Shown: positions 10,501 through 19,020, counted from the first letter of the stretch. The stretch: 64,000 bases of DNA from Spartinivicinus marinus (GCF_026309355.1 NZ_JAPJZK010000001.1:1364001-1428000), one strand, 5' to 3'. Numbers and translations are program-made. Notes: a model not told the origin generated them from the letters alone.

Positions 10501-10582
10501 TTACACTCACTAATCCTGCTGTAAAAGCAAGTACGCCTACTAACTTATTTCGAAAATTTTTTTGCCTCATCCCTGTCATCAT
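7565..10582 (-). CDS. Secreted GH92 family alpha-mannosidase with C-terminal accessory domains
   Basis: The 1005-residue enzyme is predicted to cleave alpha-linked mannose from glycans. Its N-terminal signal segment (LVGVLAFTAGLVSVS) exports it. The hallmark GH92 start lies near residues 46-70 (VDPFIGTGGHGHTYPGATMP), and the catalytic signature SGNEDCGQMSAWYIFSALGF lies near residue 645, with the acidic residues expected of calcium-dependent GH92 enzymes. After about residue 750 a chitobiase/hexosaminidase C-terminal-like module (TEPGVKIHYTTNGEQPTQQS) and a discoidin-like module (NVNFDITVDLKALRKVN) extend the protein past the usual 750 residues. It is on the same strand as the aldehyde dehydrogenase gene upstream, 159 bases away, and probably separately transcribed. 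Confidence 0.93.
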   Translation of the reverse strand: MMTGMRQKNFRNKLVGVLAFTAGLVSVSTINISHSEERRADYLIDWVDPFIGTGGHGHTYPGATMPYGMVQLSPDTRQNNWDASSGYHYTDNTIIGFSHTHLSGTGVGDYGDILLMPTAGVVQLEQGSEERPETGYRSRFEHEQESASPGYYQVKLLDYDINTELTATHRVGVHRYQYPVDKQANIILDLRHGVVSDEIIDLQLEVISPYKVKGYRKTNGWAQDQTVYFVMEFSQPVKQYGVRQGRSLLQNVNKINGKSIVAYFSFAKKTEEVKVKVGISHTSLAGAEQNLIAEMPHFDFDRAKRAAELTWENELKRIQLGKNENPANKKIFYTALYHSMLAPNVFNDVDGSYKGHDKKIHKTKDFNYYTVFSLWDTFRAEHPLLTLIDQQRTADFINTMLTMYQQGGHLPIWELAGHETGTMIGQHSIPVIVDAYIKGIKGFDSQLAYQAIKAAMDRDYRGLAQYRELGHIMAEEEGESVSITLEYAFDDWVISQMAKSMGYMEDWQLYRKRAQAFINLYDPTIGFIRPKQYTNWIEPFDPKRPTVHYTEANGWQYNFFVPHYVQLLIDKLGGDERFVSKLDEMFNTVSEIPGKDITGLIGQYAHGNEPSHHITYLYSFAGAAWKTQEKVNQILTKLYSTKPDGLSGNEDCGQMSAWYIFSALGFYPVAPGSDIYVLGTPRFNQVNLPLESGKTFTVKAKGLTADNFYIDRVELNGNHYPYSYIRHEDIVAGGELVFYMAAEPNPEFGASIGHRPKHYQSLKPLTPVPLFNSPSKNFYNSVNVAINSTEPGVKIHYTTNGEQPTQQSPVYSQPLRFTDTTVLKALAVKEGFLPSYTQSLEYIKIPYQFGVTYHTEYTPSYPANGDISLVDFQTGSTNFRHPNWQGFYNVNFDITVDLKALRKVNTVATRFLEDSRSWIFLPKNVTYAISTDGESFKQVKNIPYETPSSFRPAEVFTPTVKLADEEAFQYIRITGEIIGNCPDWHPGAGKPSFIFADEVVFDLVE

Positions 10583-10741
10583 ACCTTTTCTCTAATTTGA
10601 AGGAAGTCGTGAAAGTACTTCAAATTAAATCCCTTATCCCAAAGGGAGAGGGAGCTAAAAATGACTTTTTCGACATCCTTGTTATCAAAACTAATTATTA
10701 AAACAGGCGTTGTATATATTTTTATGACAGGGATAACCCAT

Positions 10742-12109
10742 TTATATTACCAATGTTTTCTGAATGCTCATTTCCCGTATAGCATAGTAAATACCCTCAC
10801 GGCCAACACCACTGGCTTTTACTCCACCAAATGGAAAATGCTCTGCCCTAAAACCTGGGCCATCATTCACAGCCAAGGTACCAACATCGAACTTTTCAAA
10901 TAAGTCTTTTGCCAAACTAATAGATTCCGTAAATATCCCTGCTTGCAAACCATAAGGATTGTCATTGACCAAGGGAATAATGTCATTTATTTCATTAAAC
11001 GCATGAATAGGCATAACTGGCCCAAATGTTTCGTCTTTTACCAACTCACTGTCAGTTGCTACATTTTCTAGTATGGTTGGGTAAATAATATTATTGTCTC
11101 GTTTGTTTCCTAGTAATACTGTTGCACCTGATTCAACTGCCTGATTAATACGTTGCTCTACGACATCAGCTGCTTGCTTATTAATCAACGGCCCAACAAA
11201 AGTTGCTGGATCAGTTGGATCTCCAACCCGAAGTTCAGCAGCCTTAGCCAGTAAACCTTCAACAAACTGCGAATAAACCAATTGATGAACATAAATACGT
11301 TTTGCAGCTGTACAACGCTGCCCTGCCGTAGCAAACCGCTGGTTAATAGCTACATTAATAGCTTGCTCAATATTTCCATCTGGCATGATAATTAACGGAT
11401 CATTACCCCCTAATTCAAATAATAACTTTTTATACCCTGCCCTATTTGCAATAGCTTCACCTGCCTGGCTGCCTCCAGTAAAATTAATGGCTGCCACACG
11501 AGGGTCTGCAATTAAATCACTCAACACAGGAATATCTGGTAATACTAATTTCAGCGTATCTCTCGGTATGCCTGCTTCATAGCAAAGATCAACTAGCAAT
11601 TTAGCTGACAGATAGTTCTGTGGTGCAGGCTTAAATAGTATTGGGTTACCTGCAGCAAATGCAGGCCCTATTTTATGCATGGCAATATTTATTGGGAAAT
11701 TAAAAGGGGTTATGCAAAGCACGACACCTATTGGTCGCCAGCAAACTAAGCCCCATTTGCCACGCTTTGGTGAGTACGCATCTGAATCTAATAATTCACC
11801 ATTAATTTTTCTTGCCTCAATTGAGCAAGCTTTAGTGGTATTAATGGCTCTATCTAATTCAACCCTACTATCGCTAATGGTTTTACCTGTTTCTTGAGTA
11901 ATCAAATCAGCCAGTTGTTCTTTATGCTCGGCTAATAACCGTTCCAACCGTTCCAATATCTCAGAACGTTCCGCAGCACATAAAAGTGCTAACGTTTGCT
12001 TACTGTTTTCAGTTAGTGATAGAGCGCTTTCAGCTTCTTTTACTGACGTATAGTTAAACTCACCAAGCAGATTATTGTTATAGGGATTAATTATTTGGTA
12101 GTCCATCAT
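10742..12109 (-). CDS. safD: NAD(P)-dependent aldehyde dehydrogenase, probable sulfoacetaldehyde dehydrogenase
   Basis: The 455-residue cytosolic enzyme has the full ALDH active site: Asn137 (TPFNFP), the cofactor loop INFTGGS, Glu232 (FELGGND) and catalytic Cys266 (GQRCTAAKR). Sequence alone gives only the ALDH family, near succinate-semialdehyde dehydrogenases. The assignment rests on context: a TSUP/TauE-type exporter 14 bases upstream on the same strand, a divergent omega-aminotransferase, and a MocR regulator nearby. This matches the SafD-SafE-Tpa-TauR arrangement known from taurine-nitrogen assimilation in Neptuniibacter, where sulfoacetaldehyde is oxidised to sulfoacetate and excreted. 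Alternatives are other semialdehyde dehydrogenases. Confidence 0.7.
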   Translation of the reverse strand: MMDYQIINPYNNNLLGEFNYTSVKEAESALSLTENSKQTLALLCAAERSEILERLERLLAEHKEQLADLITQETGKTISDSRVELDRAINTTKACSIEARKINGELLDSDAYSPKRGKWGLVCWRPIGVVLCITPFNFPINIAMHKIGPAFAAGNPILFKPAPQNYLSAKLLVDLCYEAGIPRDTLKLVLPDIPVLSDLIADPRVAAINFTGGSQAGEAIANRAGYKKLLFELGGNDPLIIMPDGNIEQAINVAINQRFATAGQRCTAAKRIYVHQLVYSQFVEGLLAKAAELRVGDPTDPATFVGPLINKQAADVVEQRINQAVESGATVLLGNKRDNNIIYPTILENVATDSELVKDETFGPVMPIHAFNEINDIIPLVNDNPYGLQAGIFTESISLAKDLFEKFDVGTLAVNDGPGFRAEHFPFGGVKASGVGREGIYYAIREMSIQKTLVI

Positions 12110-12123
12110 TACTTCCTCATATC

Positions 12124-12912
12124 TTAACTAATTGACATCACCAGCTGATAACTGAGCCGAATACCTGCAATAAGCAGCACCAGTTTCAACAGTAGAAAAA
12201 AGAGTTGTTTGTTTATTTTTTGGAGCATTTTAATACCCAGGTAATTACCTGCTGCACAAGCAGCCAGTAGCAGTAGAATGATTTCTAAATGATCTAAAAA
12301 TGAAAACCCCAAGTACATATAAGCAGGGATCTTCAGCAAGTGAGTAAAGCATTGCATTGCTGACTTATTGGCAACAATCTCTTCTTTACTAAAATCATCA
12401 CGTACAAAAAATACGGCTAGCAATGGATCAATTGCACCAACTAATATACCAATTATTCCAGTTGCCACCCCAACATACAGAAAATTGCAATCCTTAATCA
12501 CCAGATTAGGAAGTTTCTTTGGTTTAAATACAGTGTATGTAATTAGAATCAGCAAAATAAAGAGTGGGATACTTTCATTAACCAGTTGCTCTACCACTAT
12601 CACGCAAGCAATGGTACCCACTAGTGCACCAACACAAAATGGTATAACGATGCGCCAACGGATACTGGTTAGTAAAAAATAAATTCTAATTAGATTGTTA
12701 CCAAACTGAACAATACCATGTAATGCTACCAATGGACGTAAAGGGATGACCGTATTCATTGCAGCAAAAAGCAACATTCCACCCCCCATACCCGTAACAG
12801 TTGATGTTAATGATGCAACAAAAGCTACCAAGGCAAGCAATACTAATGTTGTGATACTTAAATCGATAACTTCCAAACGATCTACTCCAGAACTAGTGGT
12901 GCAAAATAACAA
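12124..12912 (-). CDS. safE: TSUP (TauE/SafE) family membrane exporter, probable sulfoacetate exporter
   Basis: The product has up to 262 residues and about eight hydrophobic segments. The TSUP hallmark near the N terminus is FVASLTSTVTGMGGGMLLF, with a second glycine-rich repeat (ATGIIGILVGAIDPLLAVFF). The family exports organosulfonates, sulfite or related anions. The longest frame starts at a TTG at 12912; another TTG at 12876 has a better GGAG site, so the first dozen residues are uncertain. The aldehyde dehydrogenase gene follows 14 bases after its stop, which indicates a two-gene operon. The perfect palindrome at 12974-13000 lies upstream. Exported compound is inferred from neighbours. 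Confidence 0.78.
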   Translation of the reverse strand: MLFCTTSSGVDRLEVIDLSITTLVLLALVAFVASLTSTVTGMGGGMLLFAAMNTVIPLRPLVALHGIVQFGNNLIRIYFLLTSIRWRIVIPFCVGALVGTIACVIVVEQLVNESIPLFILLILITYTVFKPKKLPNLVIKDCNFLYVGVATGIIGILVGAIDPLLAVFFVRDDFSKEEIVANKSAMQCFTHLLKIPAYMYLGFSFLDHLEIILLLLAACAAGNYLGIKMLQKINKQLFFLLLKLVLLIAGIRLSYQLVMSIS

Positions 12913-12973
12913 TTACAAGGCACCTTTATATTTACTAGAGTCTCTCTCCAATGATAGAGCCAGCTTTTATATT

Positions 12974-13000
12974 TAATTGGTCCAGCAACTGGACCAATTA
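12974..13000. promoter_or_regulatory. Perfect 27-bp palindrome, probable MocR/TauR operator
   Basis: TAATTGGTCCAG at 12974-12985 and CTGGACCAATTA at 12989-13000 are exact inverse arms around CAA. The site lies between the divergent exporter and aminotransferase genes, 108 bases before the tpa start. CTGGAC-type half-sites have been described for TauR, a MocR-family taurine regulator, and GGACCA/TGGTCC elements are common at MocR operators. The MocR gene at 15586-17052 is the obvious candidate binder. Confidence 0.7.
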
Positions 13001-13108
13001 GCTTCAATTATCTGGCTCTACATATCCCCATCAGTGGCTGCTTATCATCAGAATCAGTCTTATTTATTCATATTTACACTGATTACACAGTCAAAGGGGA
13101 TACATCCT

Positions 13109-14422
13109 ATGAAATACCAGCAACAACCCAACATGAATTACCACTGGATGCCTTTTACCAGCAACCAAACATTTAAAGCTGATCCTCAGTTATTTTGTAA
13201 GACAGAAGGTGTTTATTATTGGAACCATCGTGATGAAAAAATATTAGATGGATGCTCAGGTTTGTTTTGTACGCCAGCAGGCCATGGTCGAAAAGAAATC
13301 GCTAATGCTGTCTTTCAGCAACTACAAACCATGGACTATTCCCCCCACTTTATGCGGGCTAATCCGACTTCTTTTGAGTTAGCTGAAAAAATAGCGAACA
13401 TGCTTCCTGAAGGGATAAATCGGGTATTTTTTTGCAGTTCTGGTTCTGAGTCTGTTGATACTGCAATTAAAATCGCCTATGCCTACCACCATGCTAACGG
13501 CCAACCCCAACGTCAACGTTTAGTATCACGAGAAAGAGCTTATCATGGCGTTAATTTAGGAGGCACATCTTTAAGTGGTATGGTAAAAAACCGTGAAATT
13601 TTCGGTCAAGGAATACCTGGTGTTGTACACATGCGGCATACCTGGCTCACAGAAAACCAGTTTACTATAGGCGAAGGAGAACAAGGTGCAGAGTTAGCAG
13701 ATGACCTGTTACGAGCAGTACAGCTCCATGGTGTAGAAACGATAGCCGCTTGTTTTGTTGAGCCCATAGCAGGATCAACGGGTGTATTAGTTCCTCCTAA
13801 AGGCTATTTACAACGCTTAAGAGAAATTTGTGACCAATATGGAATATTACTGGTATTTGATGAAGTAATCACTGGCTTTGGGCGAACAGGGAAAGCGTTT
13901 GCAGCCGACAGTTTTGGTGTTATCCCCGATATTATCACTATGGCTAAAGCATTAACTAATGGAGCCCAACCAATGGGTGCAATTGCCGTTAAACAAAGTA
14001 TTTATGATACCATTGTTAATGCTGGACAACCTGGTGTACCAGAGTTTTTTCATGGCTATACTTACTCTTGCCACCCAGCGTCCTGTGCAGCTAGTTTAGC
14101 TACACTCGCTATTTATGAGCAAGAAGGTTTATTTGAACAAGCCGCAGTACTTGCCCCGCTCTTTCAAGAAGCCATTTTTTCCTTAAGCCGCTTACCTATT
14201 ATTAAAGATATTCGCGGCTATGGATTACTCGCAGGGTTTGATGTTGAGTCAGACTCCATACCAGGAAGTAGAGGCAATGATTTACAGCTTAAACTTTTTG
14301 AAGCTGGTCTACATATCAAAACGACAGGTGATGCAGGAATTGTTGCCCCCGCATTTATCTCAACCCCCAGCCATATTGAACAAATGACTGATATTTTACA
14401 CAAGGTATTAAGCCAATATTAG
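13109..14422 (+). CDS. tpa: Class III aminotransferase, probable taurine:pyruvate aminotransferase
   Basis: The 437-residue PLP enzyme belongs to the omega-amino-acid:pyruvate aminotransferase group. Visible motifs are SSGSESVDTAIKIA (phosphate binding), Asp251 in FDEVITGFGRTG, and the PLP lysine Lys280 in TMAKALTNGAQPMG. The frame is open from 12977, but that start falls inside the palindrome; the ATG at 13109 has AAAGGGG eight bases upstream and gives the normal family start. With taurine the products would be alanine and sulfoacetaldehyde, the substrate of the neighbouring dehydrogenase. Divergent from safED, with the operator between. Beta-alanine or another omega-amine is the main alternative substrate. 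Confidence 0.78.
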   Translation: MKYQQQPNMNYHWMPFTSNQTFKADPQLFCKTEGVYYWNHRDEKILDGCSGLFCTPAGHGRKEIANAVFQQLQTMDYSPHFMRANPTSFELAEKIANMLPEGINRVFFCSSGSESVDTAIKIAYAYHHANGQPQRQRLVSRERAYHGVNLGGTSLSGMVKNREIFGQGIPGVVHMRHTWLTENQFTIGEGEQGAELADDLLRAVQLHGVETIAACFVEPIAGSTGVLVPPKGYLQRLREICDQYGILLVFDEVITGFGRTGKAFAADSFGVIPDIITMAKALTNGAQPMGAIAVKQSIYDTIVNAGQPGVPEFFHGYTYSCHPASCAASLATLAIYEQEGLFEQAAVLAPLFQEAIFSLSRLPIIKDIRGYGLLAGFDVESDSIPGSRGNDLQLKLFEAGLHIKTTGDAGIVAPAFISTPSHIEQMTDILHKVLSQY

Positions 14423-14490
14423 AAGCTAGCTTAGATATAATGGTTTTTAGGTGCAGCCATCAAGTGACGAGGCCCCATGAGCCTATAAAT

Positions 14491-14550
14491 AATAGGTGAT
14501 TGGGGCGAGGAGTGAAGATAACAAAACCTAGAAATCATTCGTGAAAGGTA
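14491..14550. repeat. Dispersed intergenic repeat, AACAAAACCTA type (copy A)
   Basis: The left block AATAGGTGATTGGGGCGA (14491-14508) and the right block ACAAAACCTAGAAATCATTC (14521-14540, then GTGAAAGG) recur together at 50822-50930. The right block recurs alone near 46409 and 61651. No coding capacity; it lies after the aminotransferase gene. Confidence 0.6.
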
Positions 14551-14556
14551 AAAATC

Positions 14557-14619
14557 AATTCCTCTTGGCTAATGATGTGCTAACCAAAATATTCATTCAC
14601 GAAATTACCAAGAGGAATT
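14557..14619 (+). terminator. Inverted repeat between convergent genes, possible bidirectional terminator
   Basis: AATTCCTCTTGG at 14557-14568 is the exact inverse of CCAAGAGGAATT at 14608-14619, with a 39-base loop and TTTTAC after the right arm. It sits between the convergent aminotransferase and the 14627 gene. The long loop makes it a weaker terminator candidate than a tight hairpin. Confidence 0.45.
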
Positions 14620-14626
14620 TTTACAT

Positions 14627-15409
14627 TTACGATCCCATTTTCCCATACCGGCTATATTGGGATAAGTGAATTACAATTATACCTTGGTCAGTTTTTACTG
14701 GATAATAAATTTCATACCGACCATCACTTGATGAAAACCTATGGTTGGAGACTTTACCATCAAAGACTGAGTTGAGGTATTGTCTTTCCTCACTAGAGGT
14801 GCTCAAAATATAATCTACCCGTAATGCTTTTTCTTGAGGCCCTAGGCCTGAATAGCTACTAAAGCCTAGTAACAGTTGTTTACCATTCAGACTGTCTCTG
14901 ACAATAACCGTAACCTGTGGAAACTTCTCCTCTACTTTACTAAGCACTTTAATATCATGACCTGCACTCTCAATATATTTTCGAGAGAAAGAATAGCTAG
15001 CCAGCTTTTCCATTATATCTTTTTGTTCTTCAATTAACGCTGACGCTGATGAAACCAGATAATCTTCCTTTTTCTTTGATGTCGCAACATCACCAAGATA
15101 AAGAAACATAAATATAGCAACTAAAGACCCCAAAAAGCCTAGCAAAGCGTATTTATATTTATTTGCAGGCATATTTTCTGTGCATTTTTTACCTTCAGCA
15201 ATAGCCGTCAGATTGAACATAATATTAATAATTATTGAACCAAGCAAAACTGCAAATATACCTAATATACTCAACAAAAATATTTCACTCATATTTTCTC
15301 TAAAGACTTTAAAACCGAAGACGGTAGAACAAGTAAAGATAAACACCCAGTATGCTAAAAGAACAACCATCACCAGGGCTATTTTATTTGTTACTTTAAC
15401 TATATTCAT
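14627..15409 (-). CDS. Membrane protein of unknown function
   Basis: The 260-residue protein is not recognised. It has three hydrophobic helices in the first 130 residues (IALVMVVLLAYWVFIFTCS, IFLLSILGIFAVLLGSIIIN, YALLGFLGSLVAIFMFLYLG). A C-terminal soluble half of about 130 residues follows, with a short helical region (SALIEEQKDIMEKLAS) and a beta-rich sensor-like end (VTVIVRDSLNGKQLLLGF, GRYEIYYPVKTDQGIIVI). It could sense something outside the inner membrane. It lies between the convergent aminotransferase gene and the MocR gene and has no obvious link to taurine use. Confidence 0.7.
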   Translation of the reverse strand: MNIVKVTNKIALVMVVLLAYWVFIFTCSTVFGFKVFRENMSEIFLLSILGIFAVLLGSIIINIMFNLTAIAEGKKCTENMPANKYKYALLGFLGSLVAIFMFLYLGDVATSKKKEDYLVSSASALIEEQKDIMEKLASYSFSRKYIESAGHDIKVLSKVEEKFPQVTVIVRDSLNGKQLLLGFSSYSGLGPQEKALRVDYILSTSSEERQYLNSVFDGKVSNHRFSSSDGRYEIYYPVKTDQGIIVIHLSQYSRYGKMGS

Positions 15410-15473
15410 ACTTGATCTTCCAATTACCTATACTGCTTGAGTTAAACTATATGATTGATCCCACTATACTTTT

Positions 15474-15499
15474 CCAGTGGTTTTATCCAGTGGTTTTAC
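15474..15499. repeat. Tandem 13-bp direct repeat
   Basis: CCAGTGGTTTTAT (15474-15486) is followed at once by CCAGTGGTTTTAC (15487-15499), in the gap between the membrane protein gene and the MocR gene. It may be a slippage product or a small binding site. Confidence 0.5.
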
Positions 15500-15585
15500 A
15501 AAATTAATAAAACACTGCTTCCATATATTGCTAATTAAAAACTTATTCCCAGTATAACACCAAAGTTGAATCAATTCTTAAGTAT

Positions 15586-17052
15586 TTAAGCCAAGCCATG
15601 TATTAGTTCCGCAAGCTTTTTTATCCCTTCTTCAATTAAGTCTGCTTGAATAAAAGAAAATCCCAGTCTCATAAAATTATCAGGTTTATCTTTCCCTAAA
15701 AAATGCATGCGGCCTGCTTCAATAAATATACCTTGCTTGAGAGCTAATTGTTGTAGGCTAGTCGTATTTACATGAGTAGGCATTTCAACCCATAGCGTGC
15801 TGCCACCACAAGAAGGGAATATACGGCATTCTGGTAGGTGCTGTTTCAAAGCAGTTTGAAGTATTAACCAACGGTTGCGGTAAGCTTGGGCTAGCCGCCT
15901 AATAAAGCTATCGTGATAGCCACGGGACAAAAATAAAGCAATAATATGCTGATTATTAGCTGGTGGATGCCGTAGCATTAACCGACGCAAAGCAATAGCC
16001 TGCTGAATAAGCGGCTTTGCTGCTACCATATAACCAAGCCGTACACCCGGTGCTAAGGTTTTGGATAAACTGCCTACATATATAACACGATCATTCTTAA
16101 CAATACCTTTTAAAGCTGGCGAAGGCTGTGTAACAAAATTAAACTCACTTTCATAGTCATCTTCAATAAGAATGAAATTATACTTTTCTGCAGCTGCAAG
16201 CAATTCTTGCCGCCGCGCCATGGGCATTGTTACTGTTGTTGGTGATTGATGACTTGGGGTTACATATACATAATCACATTTAGCTAACTGTTGATTAACT
16301 GCTACACCATGTAAATCAACTGCCAGCGGCTGGATAGTAGCCCCCGTCAAACAAAAGATATTTCTTGCATCTACATAACCTGGATCTTCTATGCCAACAA
16401 CTGTCTTACTATTCATAAGTATACGTGCCAGCATATATAAGGAATGTTGCGTTCCCAACGTAACCAATATTTCATCTTGCGCACAACGAATCCCCCGCCT
16501 AGGCAGCACGCGGGTACGCAACTGATCAATCAGTAAGGAGTCATCAGAGCCTGTTTGATCGGCTAACCAACGCCCCACTGTTGCGCGACTGGAAGCAATC
16601 CGGCAGCATTCCCGCCACTCATTAATTGAGAACAAGCTACTATCTAGCTGTCCACAAATAAAAGGGTATTGACAATAGCGCCATTCCTCTGGCTTATCAA
16701 TGTTTTGATAATTAAGAAATGTAAACTGAAAACGACCTTGCCAATCAACTTGCTTATTTATTGTACTTTCATCAACACATTGAGCATATGCTGATTTTTC
16801 CTTAACATCTTCGCTAACATAATGACCTTTTCTTTCAGAAGTAACGATATAGCCTTCATCAGTCAACTTTTCATAGGCAAAGACTACAGTGTTTCTAGAA
16901 ACATTAAGATACTTTGCAAGCTTACGGCATGATGGCAATAAACTTCCTGGAGGGAAATGACCATCCAGAATGGCAGATACCATTAATTCTTGTATTTGCG
17001 CTTGTAAACTGATGCCGGGCTTCGACTCCAAATAAAACAGTTGTTCATACAT
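15586..17052 (-). CDS. MocR family regulator (GntR helix-turn-helix fused to aminotransferase domain), TauR-like
   Basis: The 488-residue regulator has an N-terminal GntR winged helix (residues about 13-80, with SLLPSCRKLAKYLNVSRNTV) joined to a class I aminotransferase-like domain. The PLP lysine lies in VGSLSKTLAPGVRLGYM, and the Asp of IEDDYESEF is also retained. MocR proteins use PLP and an amino substrate as signal. Its place between the aminotransferase cluster and a divergent amino-acid symporter suggests it senses taurine or the aminated substrate and acts at the 12974 palindrome and its own divergent promoter. The TauR identity is inferred from context. Confidence 0.85.
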   Translation of the reverse strand: MYEQLFYLESKPGISLQAQIQELMVSAILDGHFPPGSLLPSCRKLAKYLNVSRNTVVFAYEKLTDEGYIVTSERKGHYVSEDVKEKSAYAQCVDESTINKQVDWQGRFQFTFLNYQNIDKPEEWRYCQYPFICGQLDSSLFSINEWRECCRIASSRATVGRWLADQTGSDDSLLIDQLRTRVLPRRGIRCAQDEILVTLGTQHSLYMLARILMNSKTVVGIEDPGYVDARNIFCLTGATIQPLAVDLHGVAVNQQLAKCDYVYVTPSHQSPTTVTMPMARRQELLAAAEKYNFILIEDDYESEFNFVTQPSPALKGIVKNDRVIYVGSLSKTLAPGVRLGYMVAAKPLIQQAIALRRLMLRHPPANNQHIIALFLSRGYHDSFIRRLAQAYRNRWLILQTALKQHLPECRIFPSCGGSTLWVEMPTHVNTTSLQQLALKQGIFIEAGRMHFLGKDKPDNFMRLGFSFIQADLIEEGIKKLAELIHGLA

Positions 17053-17373
17053 ACCTTATTACTACCTATTATTATTAAATCACTTCCATTTTTATACAAC
17101 TGTTAACACTGTTTTCAGGTTCCTCCAACAAATGCTTTTTGTAGTTTTATGCAAATATGCACTAATTACGACTATATATACGATTATATAAACTTTAGCT
17201 GCTATATTAGCAAACCAACCAACTGGCATTATAAAAAATGTTTAACTGGCACTATTAATCTCTTGTTCACTTTAATTAACCTGACAGGTTCATAACTATA
17301 AATAATTATTTTATAAATACCACCTTATGTAAGCAACTGCTTATAGTAGGTATAACATAGAAGTTAAGGGACT
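17053..17373. promoter_or_regulatory. Divergent promoter region of MocR gene and AGCS symporter gene
   Basis: The 321-base AT-rich gap contains two direct repeats, AACTGGCATTATAAA at 17221-17235 and AACTGGCACTATTAA at 17243-17257. They start 22 bases apart, about two helical turns, a spacing typical of tandem MocR sites. The CTGG core is shared with the 12974 palindrome. No gene is visible. Confidence 0.45.
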
Positions 17374-18930
17374 ATGAATATTTATAAGCTAATCCTGCCT
17401 TTGTTATTGGTTAGCAATAACTCTCATGCCGATAGTATAGATACCGCTGTTAATAATTTTCTCGAACCTATTTCCAATGCTTTATCAACCATTGTTTTTT
17501 TTAGTATTCCCATTTTAGGAGCAGATGTTCCACTGATTGTTATTTGGCTTGCTTGTGCAGCTATCTTCTTTACCTGTTATCTAAAATTTATTAATTTACG
17601 TGGCTTTTCCCATGGATTACAACTCATTCGTGGTGATTATAGTAATCCAAAAGCAAAAGGTGAAATTTCACATTTTCAAGCCGTGGCTACTGCAATATCA
17701 GGTACTGTAGGAGTAGGTAATATTGGCGGTGTTGCTATTGCTATTACTATAGGAGGCCCTGGGGCAGCCTTTTGGTTAGTTTTTGCTGGTTTTTTATCCA
17801 TGTCAACCAAGCTAGTTGAATGTACCTTGGGCGTTATGTACCGACGCCACCATGAAGATGGCTCTGTTTCTGGCGGCCCAATGTATTATCTTGAGCATGG
17901 AATTGCTGAAAAAGGCTGGCCTAAACTAGGTAAGACTATGGGCATTTTTTATGCCCTAGCAATGGTAGTCGGCTGCCTTGGCATTGGTAATATGTTTCAG
18001 TCAAACCAAGCGTATATCCAATTTGTCAATATTACTGGTGGCGAACAAAGCTTTTTTGCTGAACACAGTTGGCTATTTGGTATTCTTATCGCTGGTACTG
18101 TTGCAACTGTTATTATTGGAGGCATTCACTCTATTGCTAGAGTGGCTGAACGCATTGTACCATTAATGGCTATTCTTTACGTCGTTTCAACAATTGTAAT
18201 TATTAGCTTCAATTATCAGTTTATTCCCACAGCATTCAAGTTAATCTTTCAAGGGGCTTTTACTTCAGATGGCATCACTGGTGGTATGATTGGGGTGATG
18301 GTTATTGGTTTTCAGCGGGCGCTATTTTCCAATGAAGCAGGCTTAGGTTCCGCATCCATTGCTCACTCTGCTGTAAAAACCAACGAGCCTGTAAGTGAAG
18401 GTATTGTATCATTATTAGAACCATTTATAGATACAATTGTAATTTGCACCTTAAGCTCACTCGTTATTATTACCACAGCAATACCATATGGTTTAATGGA
18501 TAGCGGCCTTAAAGGCATTGAACTAACATCTGCTGCTTTTGCTTACCATATTAGCTGGTTTCCCTATCCTTTAGCATTAGCAGCTCTGTTATTTGCATTT
18601 TCTACCTCTATTGCCTGGTCTTACTATGGATTGAAAAGCTGGACTTATTTATTTGGAAGCAAGAAGAACTCACAATTGATTTTTAAAATGATATTTTGTT
18701 TATTTATTGCTTTAGGCTGTATGGTACAGCTAGATTCCATTATTAAAATTTCCGATGCATTAGTCTTTATTATTGCAATACCTAACATCCTTGGTTTATA
18801 TATTTTAGCACCCAAGGTCAAAAAGGAACTCCATCAATATATGGCCAAGCTTCAACAAGGCAAATTAAAAAACTATAGACAACTTAAGCACAACAAAACA
18901 GTTAGCTCAATAGCAATAGTTCAGAAATAG
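17374..18930 (+). CDS. Sodium:alanine/glycine symporter, AGCS family
   Basis: The 518-residue inner-membrane protein begins with a signal-like segment, then has about ten hydrophobic helices. AGCS signatures are present: ATAISGTVGVGNIGGVAIAI, GGPGAAFWLVFAGFLSMSTK, GGPMYYLE, and QRALFSNEAGLGSASIAHSA. AGCS proteins usually import alanine or glycine with sodium. Next to the taurine-type genes and divergent from the MocR regulator, it may carry taurine in or recycle the alanine made by the aminotransferase; this is inference. It converges on the cytochrome/sulfite dehydrogenase unit. Confidence 0.9.
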   Translation: MNIYKLILPLLLVSNNSHADSIDTAVNNFLEPISNALSTIVFFSIPILGADVPLIVIWLACAAIFFTCYLKFINLRGFSHGLQLIRGDYSNPKAKGEISHFQAVATAISGTVGVGNIGGVAIAITIGGPGAAFWLVFAGFLSMSTKLVECTLGVMYRRHHEDGSVSGGPMYYLEHGIAEKGWPKLGKTMGIFYALAMVVGCLGIGNMFQSNQAYIQFVNITGGEQSFFAEHSWLFGILIAGTVATVIIGGIHSIARVAERIVPLMAILYVVSTIVIISFNYQFIPTAFKLIFQGAFTSDGITGGMIGVMVIGFQRALFSNEAGLGSASIAHSAVKTNEPVSEGIVSLLEPFIDTIVICTLSSLVIITTAIPYGLMDSGLKGIELTSAAFAYHISWFPYPLALAALLFAFSTSIAWSYYGLKSWTYLFGSKKNSQLIFKMIFCLFIALGCMVQLDSIIKISDALVFIIAIPNILGLYILAPKVKKELHQYMAKLQQGKLKNYRQLKHNKTVSSIAIVQK

Positions 18931-19020
18931 CAATTCCCAGAGCCTATACAATTAACTTATAGCCAAAGCGAATAGTTGTTAATGACAACAACAAACCCAA
19001 AAATCATTTAAGAAAAGCAT

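Noticed and set aside
7565-10582. Idea that the GH92 gene and the sugar ABC importer form one utilisation locus
   Set aside because: Two unrelated genes and a repeat separate them, and no shared regulator site was seen; kept only as a weak possibility.
12977-13108. Longer start for the aminotransferase
   Set aside because: It would begin inside the perfect palindrome and add 44 residues not seen in the family; the ATG at 13109 has a good ribosome site.
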